A stretch of 64,000 nucleotides of DNA from Ascarosepion bandense (Eukaryota > Mollusca > Cephalopoda > Sepiida > Sepiidae). Both the position numbers and the translations under genes were made by a program. Positions within the stretch are counted from its first letter, which is position 1. Each line of letters begins with the position of its first letter. Below the pieces are notes generated by a model. That model had not been told where the DNA came from, did no database searches, and saw only the letters and a list, made by a program, of their open reading frames with translations. Shown piece by piece: positions 55,860 to 64,000 of this stretch. The stretch covers positions 252,501 to 316,500 of the forward strand of contig JBBBDQ010000350.1 in the NCBI GenBank assembly GCA_037127315.1, read 5' to 3'.

Positions 55860-56203
55860 AGAAATGCATCAGTTCCAATCATTAAATACCACATTCTAGA
55901 AAACATATAGAAATGCATCAGTTCCAATCATTAAATACCACCTTCTAGAAAACATATAGAAATGCATCAGTTCCAATTATTAAATACCACATTCTAGAAA
56001 ACATATAGAAATGTATCAGTTCCAATCATTAAATACCACATTCTAGAAAACATATAGAAATGCATCAGTTCCAATCATTAAATACCACATTCTAGAAAAC
56101 ATATAGAAATGCATCAGTTCCAATCATTAAATACCACATTCTAAAAAACATATAGAAATGCATCAGTTCCAATCATTAAACACCACATTCTAGAAAACAT
56201 ATA
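55860..56203. repeat. 49-bp tandem repeat, 7 copies
   Basis: Unit agaaatgcatcagttccaat, cattaaataccacattctag, aaaacatat. Units start at about 55861, 55910, 55959, 56008, 56057, 56106 and 56155 with a few single-base differences. Confidence 0.95.
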
Positions 56204-56470
56204 AGTAAACAGATATAAATTCTATATAGAACTCATCAGAAAGGTCAATGTTGAATATTTATATTAAAAAATCTTGATGAAATAAAATCCGTAAATAATA
56301 CTTTTACTTTACTGCATTGTTCAAAAAATAATCATCATCCATAGGTCGTTCTTTGAATAGAGGCTCCTCTTCCAGAAGAAGATCCCTTAGGTAGTTAAAC
56401 GTTGTATTATTTCTAATGAATTAAAGCCTAATATCAAACATAATTGATTTTCTGATGGGTAATCAACTCC
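56204..56470. other. AT-rich spacer, nothing recognised
   Basis: No feature was recognised. Confidence 0.4.
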
Positions 56471-56778
56471 AGTCAGTTAAGTGCCATACGTGATACACGC
56501 TTGGGCGAGCATGTCTCGAAAGAGACATGACTGACTGGGCAGAAGATTATCCCGCAGTAGGTTGCCATTGCTTTCTGCGGTAGATTGGTTGCCGACCAAG
56601 GCTATAGAACCCAATCTGTCCTGTTATTTAACCCATAACTAGAAGGAATAGACGGATTAATACCTTTCCCAAGGGTACCAGTGCTTTTAAGTGAATGCAG
56701 GGTATTCAACTGGATTTCGAACTCGGCTCACCGATTTCTCTTTCCGAGACGATATCCACTGCACCACAATGCACATCC
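56471..56778 (-). mobile_element. Family O SINE
   Basis: A full minus-strand copy from agtcagttaagtgccatacg to ccactgcaccacaatgcaca. Close to the consensus implied by the other copies. Confidence 0.93.
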
Positions 56779-56839
56779 GTCAATAGTATGGGACCCAGTG
56801 AATGTAACCAGTATATATTAATAAGAAGGTGAAATAATA

Positions 56840-57622
56840 ATGGTATATAGAAAGGAAACTACAATACATCCTACAAAAGCTAGGTGAAGAAAGTAACAAG
56901 AAAGGACTAGAAATAAACTGCACGAAAATCGAATGCATGATTATCAGTAAAAAGGGCAGCCCAATATGCCAAATACAGGTCGAGGATACCAGAATCAAGC
57001 AGGTACAAAAATTTAAATACCTGGGAAACGTTTTAACAGAAAACGGGAAGTGCGACACAGAGATCCAAAGGCGAATTGGCATGGCGAAGGAAGTATTTCA
57101 GAAGATAAGTAAGGTATTAAGAAACAGGACAATATCGCTAGAAACAAGGAAGAGAGTACTGGATTACTACGTGCTGTCCGTTCTTCAATATGGCAGTGAA
57201 TGCTGGACAATATCATCGAAGATGAAGGAAAAACTTGAAGCAACTAAAATGTGGTTCTACAGAAGGATGCCGCGAATCTAATGGATCGAGCTTGTGAGCA
57301 ATGGTGAGGTATTGGAAATGATGGACACAAAAAGGAAATTAATATTGAGCATCAGGAAGAGACAGCGAAAGTTACTGGGATACGAAATGAGGAAGGAGGT
57401 CTTGGAGAATCTGATACTAACATGCCAGAGTGAGGGAAAGAGAGACATGGGAAAGCAACGGATAACATATTTGAAGGATCTAATGAGGTGGGTGACGGAA
57501 CGAGGATTGCATGGTGTAATAGGAGAAAGCGTGCTCAGCGCCACCAGGGACAGGGAAACGTGGAAAGCTATGATCCCATACGTTCTGAAGGGACAGGGCA
57601 CATAGAAGAAGAAGAAGAAATA
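56840..57622 (+). pseudogene. RTE-like LINE, C-terminal part and 3' end
   Basis: Coding EESNKKGLEINCTKIECMII (56886), VQKFKYLGNVLTENGKCDTE, RISKVLRNR-like, ETRKRVLDYYVLSVLQYGSE, CWTISSKMKEKLEATKMWFYRRM, one stop (57279), then SWIELVSNGEVLEMM-like and RKLLGYEMRKE ... GKQRITYLKDLMRW. This is the RT connection and C-terminal region of RTE-type LINEs. It ends in a short (GAA)n tail (57606-57620), typical of RTE elements, which lack poly(A). 5'-truncated. Confidence 0.82.
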
Positions 57623-57838
57623 ATTGAAAACTTTTCCAACATATTTCGTATAGTCAGATATGGAAATTTCTGTATGGAAATTCACTTATTTTTACAAAAA
57701 CGCATGTGTGTAAATGACATTTAAGTGTTTGAAAGTCGCATGTTCATATGTCGATCTAATAAGAGTGAAATTAAAAAGAAATGTACATCTCTTTTTTGAC
57801 TTCTCTTATCCCTCCCTATACAAACCTATACACATTTA
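57623..57838. other. Short spacer
   Basis: Nothing was recognised. Confidence 0.4.
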
Positions 57839-57864
57839 ACTAAACTTATTTATAAATGGAATTT

Positions 57865-57903
<39 letters not shown>

Positions 57904-58346
57904 GTTATCTATAGACTCCGAAACGGCTGAACCAATTTTCTTGAAAATTGACACACTTGTACTATAAGCGTCTGAGAGTGTTTATAGCTAGGTTTTGTGT
58001 CGAGGTACCCCCGATAAATATCGATAATCGAAAAATGGGTTATAGAAGGAGTGGTCCGATTTTAATCAAATTTGATACACTCATAGACAAAGGCATAAGA
58101 AACGATATTCAGAAGTTTCAAAGTTGCAGTTCTCCCAATAGTGCAGAAAATTTTATATCGATACCAGGAAATCAAAATTTGACTTACATCCATTCATTTT
58201 TCTTTTAGTCTACGGTTTCGCTTTAACTGGAAACAACTATTGCTTTTTAGTCTTTCATGCCAACGTCCAAAGAGTCTGAGATCCAGAACCATGGATTAGT
58301 TTTAAAGCTTTCATTACACCCGAGCAACGCTGGGCTATACTGCTAG
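57839..58346 (+). mobile_element. Helitron-like element with internal deletion
   Basis: The 5' end is mutated (actaaacttatttataaatg), a TG run lies at 57868-57901, and the 3' hairpin and ctatactgctag end at 58346 before T. The middle (TA run and about 100 bp) is deleted: gtgcagaaaattttatat joins directly to cgataccaggaaatc. Confidence 0.72.
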
Positions 58347-58513
58347 TTTATTTATATATACCTTAATAGAAGTAAGAACTAATGGAATGACGTTCCACAG
58401 TTCGTAGCATTTACTTTTTAACAGTGCTCGATGCGTAGTAACGCAATATTTGTAGTTATATAGTTTTTAATAATAAAAACACATTTTGCTACACAATAGC
58501 TGTTGTGTTTGAG

Positions 58514-58562
58514 AGTTATGTTCAACACCTCATCAGGTGATATCAGATAACGCCTGATGAGG
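58514..58562. repeat. 17-bp-arm hairpin before the mariner fragment
   Basis: ttcaacacctcatcagg and cctgatgaggtgctgaa pair with one mismatch across a 15-base loop. Confidence 0.85.
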
Positions 58563-58574
58563 TGCTGAATATAG

Positions 58575-59026
58575 CAGGGTGGAGTTTATTATGAGCTGCT
58601 AAAACCGACCGAAACCATCACGGATGATCGCTGACGGCTACAATTTATGCTTTTGAGCCGAGCATTGAAGAAGAAAAAAACGACACGACAAAATGAATTT
58701 GCAATATGACAACGCGAGACAACATGTTGCAAAACGGTTAAAAGCCTACTTGGTTACGCTTAAATGGAAAATTCTACCTCATCCTCAGTTTTTACTAGAC
58801 ATTACTCTGTCCGATTATCATTTGCTCCGATCGATAGCACATGGCCTGGCTAAGTAACATTTTCAATTTTTTTTAAGATTCCAAAAACAGCTTGAATCGT
58901 TGCTATTTTTAAAAGACGTTTTGTTTTTCTGATATCGATGCTGCCAGAAAGTGGAAAAATGTAGTAGCTAGCGAAGAACAATATTACTTCTCATGAAAAA
59001 CCAGCGAGAACTTACTCAAGTTCCTA
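58575..59026 (+). pseudogene. mariner transposase, C-terminal half and 3' terminal repeat
   Basis: Decayed frames read YYELLKPTETITDDR-like text, then QYDNARQHVAKRLKAYLVTL (DNAR, second catalytic Asp), KWKILPHPQ, LSDYHLLRSIAHGLAK (third catalytic Asp in SDYH) and DAARKWKNVVASEEQYYFS, the usual mariner C-terminus. The sequence ends agcgagaacttactcaagttcctaa, an expected mariner terminal repeat, followed by TA. The N-terminal half is missing. Stops are present. Confidence 0.82.
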
Positions 59027-59704
59027 ATATATATATATATATTCTTCCTCTGTTCCCCAACGATTCCTTTAATCTGGATAAATCCAACCTATTAATTTTT
59101 TGTGAAAAAGTTTGGTCTGAGGAGCGGATATATAAAATTTCTGCGTAAAAAGCGATTACCAATGTGTTTATAAAGGCGTCCAATTTATTTTCATTATATT
59201 ACTCTGTTAAATTCTAACATTGTGTTCTCATCGGTTTACGACCCCTCGTGGAATTAACCTTACCTACTACCAAGAATACTATATATATATATATATATAC
59301 AAACAGATTTCTTTCTACTGCCACACCAAAACAAAATTGATTTAAGTATAAGGATCATATTTCCCTTTATTATGAAAATAAAAACAAAAGAATCTCGTTT
59401 TTATTTCGATATAAAAAAAAGCAAAAAACCTTGGAGTTTATTATTATTAATATGCAACGTCCTGCCCTGTGCAGACAAAGAGAAATGAAATGCAGGTTGG
59501 CCTTAATCGGAAAGATTATTGCTTAACGTAGATAATATTTAGTACTTATAAAGTTTTATATTTTTTATCATCGGTCGTTGATAATAATTTTCCTATCAAC
59601 TTCTTTATTTTATACTGCCGACAATTAATTTTCTGACGAAATGTCGGCAGCGCCTTAATTTCCCCCATTTTTAAAACGAGATACTTTTGTATTTATTTTA
59701 ATTC

Positions 59705-59712
<8 letters not shown>
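59027..59712. other. Unassigned AT-rich sequence with short (TA)n
   Basis: TA runs at 59026-59043 and 59280-59300. Nothing else was recognised. Confidence 0.45.

Positions 59713-59787
<75 letters not shown>
59713..59787. repeat. Interrupted (TA)n microsatellite, SINE tail
   Basis: Two TA blocks separated by a copied ttatcact motif, showing slippage of a unit that includes the flank. Confidence 0.9.
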
Positions 59788-59790
<3 letters not shown>

Positions 59791-59965
59791 TGTCATCCGC
59801 AGACAGATCTGTTTCGCCGTATCACAGTTCATCAGTACGGTTAGACTCCGATTGCTTTTTTACCCAGGATTGAAACCCGACCGAAATGGCGTCAGTCGGC
59901 GACTCTACCCCTGGGCTATGGGCGTTCGGTGGAAGTAGGCAGACTTTTTAGCGCACATCATTAGT
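59788..59965 (-). mobile_element. Family T SINE
   Basis: Minus-strand copy. gtcatccgcagacagatctg is the tail end, cccaggattgaaacccgacc the B box and ctctacccctgggctatggg the A box. The TA tail lies on its left. The best-preserved head of the family. Confidence 0.82.
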
Positions 59966-60199
59966 GATAAGAATTTCAAGAGTCATTACTCTTCTTTTTC
60001 ATGAATTCAAAAGATGTTTACGAAAAATCGCTGTATTTGGCACGGAACAATTAGTAATAATAATTAAATCAGAGAGAACTGTTATTTGATCTACATTCAA
60101 AAGCTAACATAATCTTTTTGATATTTGAACACATCGGATATCAGAAAATGACTGAAAAATGGAGAATAGAGAAAAAGATATTCCAACGAATTTTTTTCT
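59966..60199 (-). repeat. Duplicated segment, copy 2, left part
   Basis: Matches 53866-53930 and 54687-54840 of copy 1; interrupted on the right by a LINE insertion. Confidence 0.7.
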
Positions 60200-60925
60200 T
60201 TTTTTTCTTTTTTTTTTTAATCGTGTCACCCCAAGCAAGGCATTCCACTGCCACTATAGCGTAGGGGGTTACATAGAGGGATTGGATATAGGAAATGTCA
60301 AAAGGAGGGTGATAGACGACTTAGGATGTACATAGGGAGAGAGTTGGAGAGAGTGGGAGTGAGTTAGTATGTTAGGAGGTGTCTATTGACCTTACATTTA
60401 AACTCCTGGAGGTTGTAGCCGTCGGGGAAGCAAGCATGCGGTAGGGAATTCCACAGGCGGGAAGTGCTAGGAAAGAAGCCGTTGGAGTAGAAATTGCGGT
60501 TACATTTCATCGGTTTCACGGTAAAAGGGTGGGACCTAGTTGCCAATCCAGTATCTCGTGCAAATTCACATCTAGGGGGCACCAGTGATTTAAGATCGTC
60601 AGAGCAGAAGCCATGAAACTGTTTATAGAAGAGGCACAGGGATGCCACGTCACGCCGGTGAGAGAGATACTGCAGGCGGTCAGCCAAGTCGGTATCAATC
60701 ACATTACAGATTCTTCGCTGTATTTTGTCAAGAACCCCGTGGAGAATAGAAGGAGCACCCGACCAGATGTGGCAGCAGTACTCAATACACGAGCGGATGG
60801 TGGATTTATATAATTGCAGGATAGATTCAGGCGGAAAGAATTTCCGGGCCCTGCACAGAGAGCCGACTTTCATAGCTGCGGATTTAGCAATGGATTCGAC
60901 GTAGTCATTCCACTTGAGCTACTTT
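60200..60925 (-). mobile_element. Jockey-like LINE 3' end inserted in the duplicated segment
   Basis: An unbroken 169-residue frame (60873-60364): VGSLCRARKFFPPESILQLY, KSTIRSCIEYCCHIWSGAPS, VLDKIQRRICNVIDTDLADR, RDVASLCLFYKQFHGFCSDD, SHPFTVKPMKCNRNFYSNGF, STSRLWNSLPHACFPDGYNL. A 3' UTR and a long A-tail (poly-T 60191-60218) follow. 5'-truncated, recent by its intact frame. It interrupts copy 2, so the duplication is older than this insertion. Confidence 0.9.
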
Positions 60926-61330
60926 ATGAGGTGTTTAATAGTTGAGATATTTTTTTACATATTCTCAAACGCTTTGTTGGAATGCAGATATGTTTCAGTC
61001 CTGGTTTGTTTCATCTTTCACATTCATCCCACTCAGCAATAAGATAAATAACTTGATGTTTTCCTTTCTAAAAAAAAATCATCATGTTATTTTTTTTTCG
61101 TAATCTGAACTTGTATTTGTTGATATTACATTTTCTTTACTGACTTGACTGCGAATATATTACAAATATTTATTAGGCTTTGAGAAACATTATTATTACG
61201 CTCTGTCTCGCGTATGAAATCAATGAGGCGATCAATTTTTAAGTGACAATTATTACTCATCAAACCTTTCACCCATCTAATATTTTTTGAAGGCAAACAT
61301 TCTGTTTGCAAACATGTTTCTAAGTAAACG
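60926..61330 (-). repeat. Duplicated segment, copy 2, right part
   Basis: Matches 54830-55270. The last 200 bp are the best conserved, by eye about 75-80%. It holds the minus-strand frame 61311-61126 (61 residues, product unknown) described under copy 1, which ends NICNIFAVKSVKKM. Confidence 0.75.
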
Positions 61331-62987
61331 TAAGTATAGGTTTATGATTACTCATGTGTATGATCAATCATAAACCTGCAGTTACATTTGCATGTAATCC
61401 CATTTATTCATTTATTTAAATATATTTATAGATATATATCATGAAAGTTTGATCCTATATACAAGTATATATAAATATTCTAAAAACGCATTTAAAAATA
61501 TTCTCGACACGACACACTTCCCAAAATATATCAAATAACTATCATCACACTTTGGTGAAATCCTTTAGTCTATGAATGAAAAAGCGTATAAATATTTCTC
61601 GTTGTCGATAAAGGAGTACGTTTCATTGATACAAATCGATACCGGAAATCCGGCCCTAAAGAAACCTTAAAAATGCACCATTCTCATGTCTAGTATTTCT
61701 CAAATGCCCGTAGATTCGTTCAAAAACGGACGGATACACATGGGTGCACAAACACACACAAGAATGTAAAAGACTTTACATAAACATATTAAAGTGACAA
61801 CTGAGTGCAAAACATTAAAAAATTGTGAATAAGAATGTTCGTATCGAAGCACTGACATATCGACACTATTCTCTACAAACGTGCTGTTTCTACACATGTA
61901 GCTCAATAAAGACATGAAAGAAACACGTCCGTTCCATCAACGCCACAGACCAACGCTTCTGTTTTCTACTTCGCATTCTATCAACTCTCTTCTCAGTGTT
62001 ATTTTTTTCTATTTTGATGGGGAATTGTTTTGTATTTATACCTCTTTCTTTTTTTTTCTTTTTTTTTTCGGGAGAATGACAGCATGAAAGAAAATCTTTG
62101 AATATGTTTCTTTTTGCGGCGAAAAGATCAAAAAATATTTTACGAATGCAAACAACCAAAACTTCTTTCCAAGAGATTTTTTTTTTGCTTGGCCAGACTA
62201 AGTGTTTCAAAGCCATTTGCGGGGTGATATTTTCTGGTGTGCTGTAGTCTGTTCTGCCTCTCTTCCGACTGGAGATCATTCAATACAAACATCGTTGCTT
62301 GTCAATTTTCAGAGCAGCTTTTGCCCTCTCATTTTTTTTTTCATTGTTTTATTTACTACAAACGATCAACACAAATGTCTGCTCTTTTCAGATTGTCTGC
62401 GAACAACAACCATATACAAGTCTAAATGCATGCTAAAAACAATGAAATAGCGCCCAGACAAGGCACTGTAAAATGTTAAAAAGTTTGTCATTGTATGCAT
62501 ACACGTTTGCGCTTTATGTGTGGGTACGTGTATGTGCGAGGGTTGGTTAGTGTAAAATTAATTTTTTGAGCTCATTTAGATAACAGACGTATTCATTCTA
62601 CACAAATACACGGGAAAGCATGAAAAACTCTCACGTTTCTCGTTTTGATAAAGTATATGATTCTATCTCTATTTCTGTCTATCTATATACTGATCTCTTT
62701 CTTGATATCGATCTGTCTCTGTCTCTTCATAGATCTATCTCTATCACTCACTCTACATATATCTCTATTACGGAAAGTTCCGAAAATTAACGAAATGTTT
62801 TTAACAGCCGACATATTTAATTTGTTTATTTGAAAGAGTATCGATTAAAAATAATTTTCAAACAAATGAATTAAATATATCTATATCGATCTCTATATAG
62901 ATCTCTCTATTTATATATCTATATAGATCTCTCTTTTTATATATCTACATAGATCTCGCTTTATCGATACATTTATTCATCTCTCTA
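61331..62987. other. Unassigned, with two inverted repeats
   Basis: A hairpin lies at 61344-61382 (taggtttatgatt / aatcataaacctg). An inverted repeat lies at 62808-62880 (gacatatttaatttgtttatttgaaa-like arm and ttttcaaacaaatgaattaaatat-like arm), related to 28250-28320. A minus-strand Lys/Arg-rich frame of 129 residues (61890-62279) is the longest frame here without a known family; its poly-Lys run comes from a poly-T tract. Pyrimidine-rich tatctctat repeats lie at 62660-62990. Confidence 0.45.
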
Positions 62988-63777
62988 TATTATAAGGTCT
63001 TGCTGTTTTCTAACAGATGCCAGTGTTGTTTCAGAAGGTAATGCATCTATAAGGAAGTACTATAGATAAACTTGATATTTAGTGTATGTCATTTCGCAAA
63101 AGTGTAAACAACTTTCTTTTCAAAGCGTCGAATTTCGTGCCAAAGAAAGTATTTGTGGAGTATTTTACTGCACTAATTTATTCAAAAGAAATTTGCAAGT
63201 GAAGGGCACAGAATTCATGCTGAGACTTACTTATGCTCTGTCTGAAACAACATGCAGAAATTGGTTTAGACACTTCAAAAGTAATTATTTTGATGCTGAA
63301 GATAAAGAACGCTCTGGGGCACCGAAAAAGTTTGCAGATGAAGAACTGGGGGCATTACTTCATAAAAACTCATTTCAGACGAAAGCCAAACTTGCAGAAT
63401 TATTAGATCGTAAAACAGTTTCGAAACGTTAAATAACATTAGTAATTCTTCAAAAGTATGGACATTGGATGCTGTACGAGTTGAAGCCCACACCCTTATA
63501 ACGGTGTCTTGTGACGTATGAACAGCTGCTTTAAAGAGAAAAAAAGTTTTTGCATCGTATCTTGACCGGCGATGAAATTTGGATATACTACGATAACCCA
63601 AAGAATCCTGGGGCAAGCCTGGTTATGCATCAACATCAGCGGCAAAGAGATCAGCTAGGTATAGTTTATTATGAGCTGCTCAGACTGACAAAGAATCGTC
63701 CCAGAAGATTGCTATTTATTACGACTGATGCCTTTGAACTGAGCACTGAGGAAAAATGGCCATTATATGAACAGTGA
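62988..63777 (+). pseudogene. mariner transposase, N-terminal to central part
   Basis: From about 63124: VEFRAKESI, ALSETTCRNWFRHFKSNYFD and AEDKERSGAPKKFADEELGA (the helix-turn-helix region), KLAELLDRKTVSKR, a stop, then frameshifted VRVEAHTL and ILTGDEIWIYYDNPK (first catalytic Asp, about 63570), SWGKPGYASTSAAK, and QLGIVYYELL. A deletion lies between the last two. It ends ...TEEKWPLYEQ at 63777 where a LINE 3' end begins. A poor terminal-repeat candidate is at 62988 (tattataaggtcttgctg). Same family as 58575-59026, but the two overlap in YYELL and are separate copies. Confidence 0.82.
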
Positions 63778-63795
63778 CTCAGCAAAGTTTGTATT

Positions 63796-64000
63796 GTTTT
63801 TAATCATTTCACCCCAAGCAAGGCAGCATTGCGCAGGGGGTTATATAAGGGAAGGTGGTGAGAAAGAGTGGTTAGATATAAGAAATGTCAGAAGGAGGGT
63901 GATGGACGGGTAGGGATACCGAGACTGAGGGTTGGGTAGATGGGAAGAGTGTTTGAGAGAATGGGTGCTAGTTAGTGTGTTAGGAGGTGTCTATTGACCT
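63796..64000 (-). mobile_element. Jockey-like LINE 3' end, continues beyond the window
   Basis: 3' UTR on the minus strand: taatcatttcaccccaagca, ttagatataagaaatgtcag and ggaggtgtctattgacct (the last bases before the coding end in other copies). It truncates the mariner fragment. Confidence 0.85.

Noticed and set aside
53862..61330. Possible immune or defence gene pair
   Set aside because: The peptides match no defence domain I know; only the duplication and the conserved frame are supported.
61890..62279. 129-residue basic minus-strand protein
   Set aside because: Its Lys run comes from a poly-T tract and I see no motif, start context or second copy. Left as unassigned and not called a gene.

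Overview
The window is a 64 kb piece of animal nuclear DNA that is AT-rich, intron-scale, and made almost wholly of transposable-element remains, tandem arrays and (TA)n microsatellites. The best guess for the source is a cephalopod mollusc, probably an octopus. This rests on more than a dozen copies of a roughly 310-bp tRNA-derived SINE that resembles, from memory, the SINEs described from octopus. The accompanying mix of Jockey/CR1-like, RTE-like and restriction-endonuclease-type LINEs, Penelope, mariner/Tc1 and Helitron-like elements also fits. I find no convincing host protein gene, no rRNA and no functional tRNA gene. Nearly every recognisable open reading frame is a broken mobile-element protein.

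Layout. 1-3.1 kb: tRNA-like SINEs beside (TA)n, a 74-bp polypurine minisatellite, a fold-back element and a Helitron-like element. 3.1-6.1 kb: a Gypsy-type retrotransposon on the minus strand (protease, RT, RNase H) with an RT deletion and a LINE 3' end inserted in it. 6-9.1 kb: unassigned. 9.1-22.1 kb: at least five minus-strand fragments of one LINE family with a CCHC finger and restriction-like endonuclease. The largest is split by a 2.0-kb array of a 131-bp unit that itself contains LINE coding sequence. Four SINEs sit in the same stretch. 22-28 kb: LINE 3' ends, SINEs and short arrays. 28-31 kb: Ser/Leu-tRNA-like SINEs, an LTR fragment and the 3' half of a Gypsy pol gene. 31-40 kb: microsatellites, a solo LTR in a TA tract, a Penelope endonuclease fragment and two Helitron-like copies. 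40-43.5 kb: two Jockey-like LINEs placed head to head. 44-53.6 kb: SINEs, a Helitron-like copy, a 31-bp array with a five-unit higher-order pattern, fold-back elements, LTRs, a Tc1 fragment and a 23-bp array. 53.8-61.3 kb: a segment present twice about 6 kb apart, carrying a conserved but unidentified short reading frame. Between and within the two copies lie an RTE-like LINE, a Helitron-like copy, a mariner fragment and a LINE insertion. 62.9-64 kb: a mariner N-terminal fragment ended by another LINE 3' end.

The elements do not form a pathway. What the window offers is a record of nested insertion and of local tandem amplification starting inside transposon sequence. No undescribed defence or metabolic system is visible. 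The leads most worth testing are the LINE-born 131-bp array, the LINE copy with an inverted 5' piece, the duplicated unknown reading frame, the clean solo LTR with a 5-bp target duplication, and the Helitron-like family with both termini intact.
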